Notes under the pieces: model-generated | What the model was told of the DNA's origin: nothing | Database searches by the model: none | The model's input: only the letters and a program-made list of their open reading frames with translations | Translations under genes and position numbers: made by a program | NCBI GenBank assembly: GCA_964390795.1 | Contig: CAYMLQ010000229.1 | Coordinates: forward strand, 1 to 9,474 | Source of the DNA: CAYMLQ01 sp964390795 | Lineage (GTDB): Bacteria; Verrucomicrobiota; Kiritimatiellia; RFP12; UBA1067 | DNA: 9,474 nucleotides | Reading direction: 5' to 3' | Shown here: one piece after another, positions 6,246 through 9,474 of the stretch | Layout: the number at the start of each line of letters is the position of its first letter | Position numbering within the stretch: position 1 is the first letter of the stretch

Positions 6246-6887
6246 ATGACCCATCTGCTAAACACCCTCCTCGTGATCGTCCTGATGCTCAACCTCTTCG
6301 CGCTGGGCACCAGCCGGATCGTCACGGTCATCCGAACCGTGGCCACCCAAGGCGCGCTGCTGGGCCTGCTCCCCCTGCTGCTGCACGAGCACCTGACGCT
6401 CGCGGTCGCCCTGACCGCCGTCCCGACCATCGCGCTCAAGGGCGTCATCATCCCCGGCATGATGATCCACGCGCTGCGCGACGTGAAGATCAAGCGCGAG
6501 GTGGAGCCGCTGATCGGCCTACAGCCCTCGGTGATCCTGGGCGCGCTGGGCACGGTCTTCGCGCTGCTCTTCGCCGACCAGCTTCCGCTGGCCGATGCGC
6601 ACACCGGCGCGCTGATCGTTCCCACCGCCATCGCGACGGTGCTTGCGGGCTTCATCCTGCTGACCACCCGCTTCAAGGCGCTCACGCAGGTCGTCGGCTA
6701 TCTGGTTCTCGAAAACGGCATCTTTATTTTCGGCATGCTGCTGGTTGAGGCCATGCCGCTGGTCGTCGAGATGGGCGTGCTGTTGGACCTCTTCGTCGGC
6801 ATCTTCGTGATCTGCATTATCGTCAACCAAATCAACCAGGCGTTCGCTTCGGTGGACACGCGCCGGCTGGTTTCGCTGAAGGAGTAG
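6246..6887 (+). CDS. hyfE: Hydrogenase-4 component E-like small membrane subunit (NuoK-like)
   Basis: The 213-residue protein matches HyfE in length (about 216) and pattern. It is nearly all hydrophobic helices, apart from a basic loop, HALRDVKIKREVEP, at residues 75-88. Conserved points are TSRIVTVIRTVATQGALLG (22-40), Lys65 in IALKGVIIPG, Glu156 in GYLVLENGIF and Glu175 in VVEMGVLLDLFVGIF. The two membrane glutamates correspond in role to those of NuoK, which carry protons between antiporter subunits in complex I. AAGGTGA (6235-6241), which includes the hyfC stop, serves as the ribosome binding site four bases before the ATG. The gap to hyfC is four bases. A frame encoding only a short acidic tail (RRLVSLKE) ends the protein. 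Confidence 0.93.
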   Translation: MTHLLNTLLVIVLMLNLFALGTSRIVTVIRTVATQGALLGLLPLLLHEHLTLAVALTAVPTIALKGVIIPGMMIHALRDVKIKREVEPLIGLQPSVILGALGTVFALLFADQLPLADAHTGALIVPTAIATVLAGFILLTTRFKALTQVVGYLVLENGIFIFGMLLVEAMPLVVEMGVLLDLFVGIFVICIIVNQINQAFASVDTRRLVSLKE

Positions 6888-6890
6888 CCC

Positions 6891-8324
6891 ATGGCTTTCG
6901 CGCTGATCTTTTTGCCCGTCCTCATGGCCGCCCTGGCGGCTGCGGTTCCCTCGAACCGCCTCCGGCCCTGGCTGCTGCCCGTGACGGCGACCGCGCACCT
7001 CGCGCTCACACTCGTGACGCTCGCGCGCCCCGAGCTGACCACCAGCGCGGCCTGGCTGGTGCTCGACCCGCTCGGCAAGCTCATCCTGCTCGTGGTCAGC
7101 ACGCTTTTCCTCTTCTGCTCGTTCTCCGCCGTGGGCTACCTCCAGTTCCGCGTCGAGCGCCCCAACCGCGTCTTCTGCGCCTGCCTGCTGACCTTCCTCG
7201 GCGTCATGAGCCTGGTCACCTGGGCGCACCACCTCGGCCTCCTGTGGGTCGCCATCGAAGGGACCACCCTTGTGACCGCGCCGCTGATCTACTTCAACCG
7301 CACCCAGCGCAGCATCGAGGCCACGTGGAAGTACCTGCTCGTCGGCTCGGTCGGCATCGCCCTCGCGCTGCTCGGCACCTTCTTCCTCGCCTACGCCTCA
7401 CTGCATACCGGGCTTGAGGCCACGCTCACGCTCGAGGGCATCCTGGAGCACGCGCCGAAGCTCTCCAAGCCGTGGCTTCACGGGGCGTTCGTCCTGCTGC
7501 TCGTGGGCTACGGCACCAAGATGGGCCTCGCCCCGATGCACACCTGGAAGCCCGACGCGTACGGCGAGGCACCGGGGCTGGTCGGCGCCCTGCTCGCAGG
7601 CGGCGTCACGAGCTGCGCGTTTCTCGCCTTCCTGCGCGTCTACCACATCTGCCTCGCGGCGGGCGAGGGCGCCTACGTCTCGCGCCTGCTGCTGCTCATG
7701 GGCCTGCTCTCCATGGCCGTGGCCAGCCTCTTCATGGTCGGACAGCGCGATTTCAAGCGCATGCTCGCCTATTCCAGCGTGGAGCACATGGGCATCCTCG
7801 TGCTAGGCCTCGGCATCGGCAAGACCGCCCTCTTCGGCACGCTGCTGCACGTCGTGACCAACGGGCTGACCAAGGGCGTGCTCTTTCTCTCCGCGGGCAA
7901 CATCCACCGCGCCTTCGGCAGCAAGAGCACCGAGCAGGTGTCCGGGGCGATGCGCCGCCTGCCGCTCTCCGGCACGCTCTTCCTGCTCGGCTTCCTGGCG
8001 ATCACCGGCTCGCCGCCCTTCGGGCCGTTCATCAGCGAGTTCTCAATCCTCAACGGCGCGTTCGAGGCCGGGCGCTACGCCGTGGGCGGCCTCTTCCTCT
8101 TCCTGCTGCTGGTGGTCTTCATCGGCATGGGCGCGACCGTGCTCAAGGTCGTTCAGGGCCGCGCGTCGTTCGAGGCGCGCCATACGCCCTTCCGCGAGAG
8201 TTTCCTCACCGGCGCGCCGATCCTGATCCTCATGCTGCTCGTCCTGCTGATCGGCCTCTACATCCCCGCCCCGCTCACCGCGCTGGTCAGCGACGCGGCC
8301 CTATTCCTGGAGGTCCGGCCATGA
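6891..8324 (+). CDS. hyfF: Hydrogenase-4 component F-like antiporter subunit (NuoN/NuoL-type)
   Basis: This 477-residue membrane protein is the third antiporter-like subunit and is closest to HyfF, though somewhat shorter than E. coli HyfF (about 526). The proton-path residues are present: Glu123 (WVAIEGTTLVTAPLI), Lys210 and Lys220 (GYGTKMGLAPMHTWKPDAYG), the DFKRMLAYSSVEHMGI segment from residue 287 with His299, and Lys328 (TNGLTKGVLFLSAGNIHRA). The conserved GSPPFGPFISEF loop (373-384) is also seen. It lacks the long C-terminal extension with WDCGY of the two HyfB proteins. AAGGAG (6879-6884) lies six bases before the ATG, inside the end of hyfE. The stop overlaps the next start as ATGA. 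Confidence 0.94.
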   Translation: MAFALIFLPVLMAALAAAVPSNRLRPWLLPVTATAHLALTLVTLARPELTTSAAWLVLDPLGKLILLVVSTLFLFCSFSAVGYLQFRVERPNRVFCACLLTFLGVMSLVTWAHHLGLLWVAIEGTTLVTAPLIYFNRTQRSIEATWKYLLVGSVGIALALLGTFFLAYASLHTGLEATLTLEGILEHAPKLSKPWLHGAFVLLLVGYGTKMGLAPMHTWKPDAYGEAPGLVGALLAGGVTSCAFLAFLRVYHICLAAGEGAYVSRLLLLMGLLSMAVASLFMVGQRDFKRMLAYSSVEHMGILVLGLGIGKTALFGTLLHVVTNGLTKGVLFLSAGNIHRAFGSKSTEQVSGAMRRLPLSGTLFLLGFLAITGSPPFGPFISEFSILNGAFEAGRYAVGGLFLFLLLVVFIGMGATVLKVVQGRASFEARHTPFRESFLTGAPILILMLLVLLIGLYIPAPLTALVSDAALFLEVRP

Positions 8325-9474
8325 GCGACTCCCGCCCCGAACTCGCCGCGCTGGCCAACGGACAGGCCGTCAGCCGGACAGCCATCCCCGTGCTCTCCTA
8401 CGAGAACTTCCGGCAAGCCGTCCTCGACGGCGTGGCCGCGCGCCAGCGCGTCAGCGCGCTGTTCGGCGCCGCCTCGCCGCTGCCCGGCGCGACCCGCCTG
8501 TACGTGATCCTCGCCGACGACGAGCAGAACCAGCTTTTCGCGGGCGCGACGGACATCGAGGGCAACGACTTCCCCTCGCTCACGCCGCGCTGCCCGCAGA
8601 TCCACCTCTTCGAGCGCGAGATCGCCGAGCAGTTCGGCCTGCGCCCCCTCGGCCACCCCTGGTTCAAGCCCGTGCGCTACTGCCCCTCGTGGACCGGACG
8701 CGACGCGTGGGGCCGCCCCGCCAAGCAGCCGATCCTGCCCGCCGTGGGCGACTTCTACCGCGTCGAGGGCGACCAGGTCCACGAGGTCGCGGTCGGACCG
8801 GTCCACGCGGGCGTCATCGAGCCCGGCCACTTCCGCTTCCAGTGCCACGGCGAGCAGGTCTTCCACCTCGAGATCGCCCTCGGCTACCAGCACCGCGGCG
8901 TCGAGGAGGCCCTGATCGGCGGGCCCAACGCGCGCACGATCCACTACGCCGAGACGCTCTCCGGCGACGCGACGGTCGCGCACGCCACCACCTACTGCCA
9001 GGTGGTCGAGGCGCTCTCCGGCTGCCAGGAGACCGCGCGCGCCCAGACCCTGCGCGGCATTGCGCTGGAACTGGAGCGTCTGGCCAACCATGTCGGCGAC
9101 CTCGGCGCGCTCGCGGGCGACGTCGGCTTCCTGCCCACGGCCAGCTACTGCGGTCGAATCCGCGGCGACTTCCTCAACATGACCGCCCTGCTGTGCGGCA
9201 GCCGCTTCGGCCGCGGCCTGATCCGCCCGGGCGGCGTGGGCTTCGACGTCGACGCCGAACGCCTCGCCGAACTCGGCCGCCGCCTCGATGCGGGCGAGAA
9301 GGACACCACCGTGGCCGTGAACCTGCTCTGGACCACCCAGTCGGTCATGGCGCGCTTCGAGGACGCCGGCCCCCTGCCGCGCCACGTCGCCGCCGAGTTG
9401 GGCATTGTCGGCCCCGCGGCCCGCGCCTCGGGCATCGAGCGCGACGTGCGGCGCGACCAGCCCTCGGGCATCTA
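8321..9474 (+). CDS. hyfG: HyfG-like large subunit (NuoC-NuoD fusion) lacking the first NiFe CxxC; 3' end outside window
   Basis: The reading frame is open for 384 codons to the window edge; HyfG/HycE proteins are about 555-570 residues, so roughly one third is missing. Residues about 20-145 are the NuoC-like domain, with IHLFEREIAEQFGLRPLGHP (94-113). From about 155 the NuoD/hydrogenase large-subunit domain follows: VGPVHAGVIEPGHFRF, LEIALGYQHRGVEEAL, ELERLANHVGDLGALAGD and RPGGVGF. Where group 4 [NiFe] hydrogenases have CGIC before a conserved AH, this protein reads LSGDATVAH (213-221), with Ser214 and Ala217 in place of the two nickel-binding cysteines. It is therefore unlikely to bind a NiFe centre, as in Ehr complexes. 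The second, C-terminal CxxC lies beyond the window. GGAGG (8309-8313), eight bases before the ATG, and a four-base overlap with hyfF support the start. It is named hyfG by homology, not by hydrogenase activity. Confidence 0.93.
   Translation, partial: MSDSRPELAALANGQAVSRTAIPVLSYENFRQAVLDGVAARQRVSALFGAASPLPGATRLYVILADDEQNQLFAGATDIEGNDFPSLTPRCPQIHLFEREIAEQFGLRPLGHPWFKPVRYCPSWTGRDAWGRPAKQPILPAVGDFYRVEGDQVHEVAVGPVHAGVIEPGHFRFQCHGEQVFHLEIALGYQHRGVEEALIGGPNARTIHYAETLSGDATVAHATTYCQVVEALSGCQETARAQTLRGIALELERLANHVGDLGALAGDVGFLPTASYCGRIRGDFLNMTALLCGSRFGRGLIRPGGVGFDVDAERLAELGRRLDAGEKDTTVAVNLLWTTQSVMARFEDAGPLPRHVAAELGIVGPAARASGIERDVRRDQPSGI

Noticed and set aside
5333..6685. Minus-strand open frame opposite hyfC and hyfE
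   Set aside because: Spans two well-supported genes on the other strand and has a low-complexity charged product.
8258..9385. Minus-strand open frame opposite hyfG
   Set aside because: Shadow of the plus-strand NuoC-NuoD fusion, which shows clear conserved blocks.

Overview
The window is about 9.5 kb of GC-rich bacterial DNA. It holds one tRNA gene followed by a single plus-strand gene cluster that runs off the right edge. The cluster encodes most of the membrane arm, and the start of the catalytic-type large subunit, of a complex related to hydrogenase-4/formate hydrogenlyase and to respiratory complex I. The organism cannot be named from sequence alone. The GC-rich coding, a tRNA with encoded CCA, a helix-turn-helix/PTS-EIIA fusion and period-7 tandem repeats are compatible with PVC-group bacteria (for example the Kiritimatiellota side) or deltaproteobacteria-like lineages; this is a weak inference.

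Layout: positions 1-124 are non-coding with a possible promoter. A tRNA-Ala(CGC) follows at 125-200, with a Rho-independent terminator at 210-235. A 95-base leader (236-330) with two inverted repeats precedes a 225-residue excisionase-type HTH/PTS EIIA fusion (331-1008). Two bases later starts hyfB copy 1 (1011-3065). A 270-base gap then carries two heptamer tandem arrays in opposite orientation. Next are hyfB copy 2 (3336-5330), hyfC (5327-6241), hyfE (6246-6887), hyfF (6891-8324) and a partial hyfG (8321 onward). Except for the gap between the two hyfB copies, genes overlap by four bases or lie 2-4 bases apart, as in one operon.

Function: the two HyfB proteins and HyfF are antiporter-like proton/sodium-translocating subunits, HyfE is the NuoK-like small membrane subunit, HyfC is the NuoH-like subunit joining the membrane arm to the soluble arm, and HyfG is the NuoC-NuoD fusion. 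The key observation is in HyfG: where group 4 [NiFe] hydrogenases have the first CxxC nickel-binding motif, this protein has Ser214 and Ala217. The complex is therefore probably not a hydrogenase. It fits the energy-converting hydrogenase related (Ehr) class, whose electron donor and acceptor are not settled. A second hyfB replaces the usual hyfD, and a phosphorylatable EIIA fused to a DNA-binding domain heads the operon as a likely regulator.

The other notable feature is period-7 repeats: one array lies inside the hyfB copy 1 reading frame and two inverted arrays lie between the hyfB copies.
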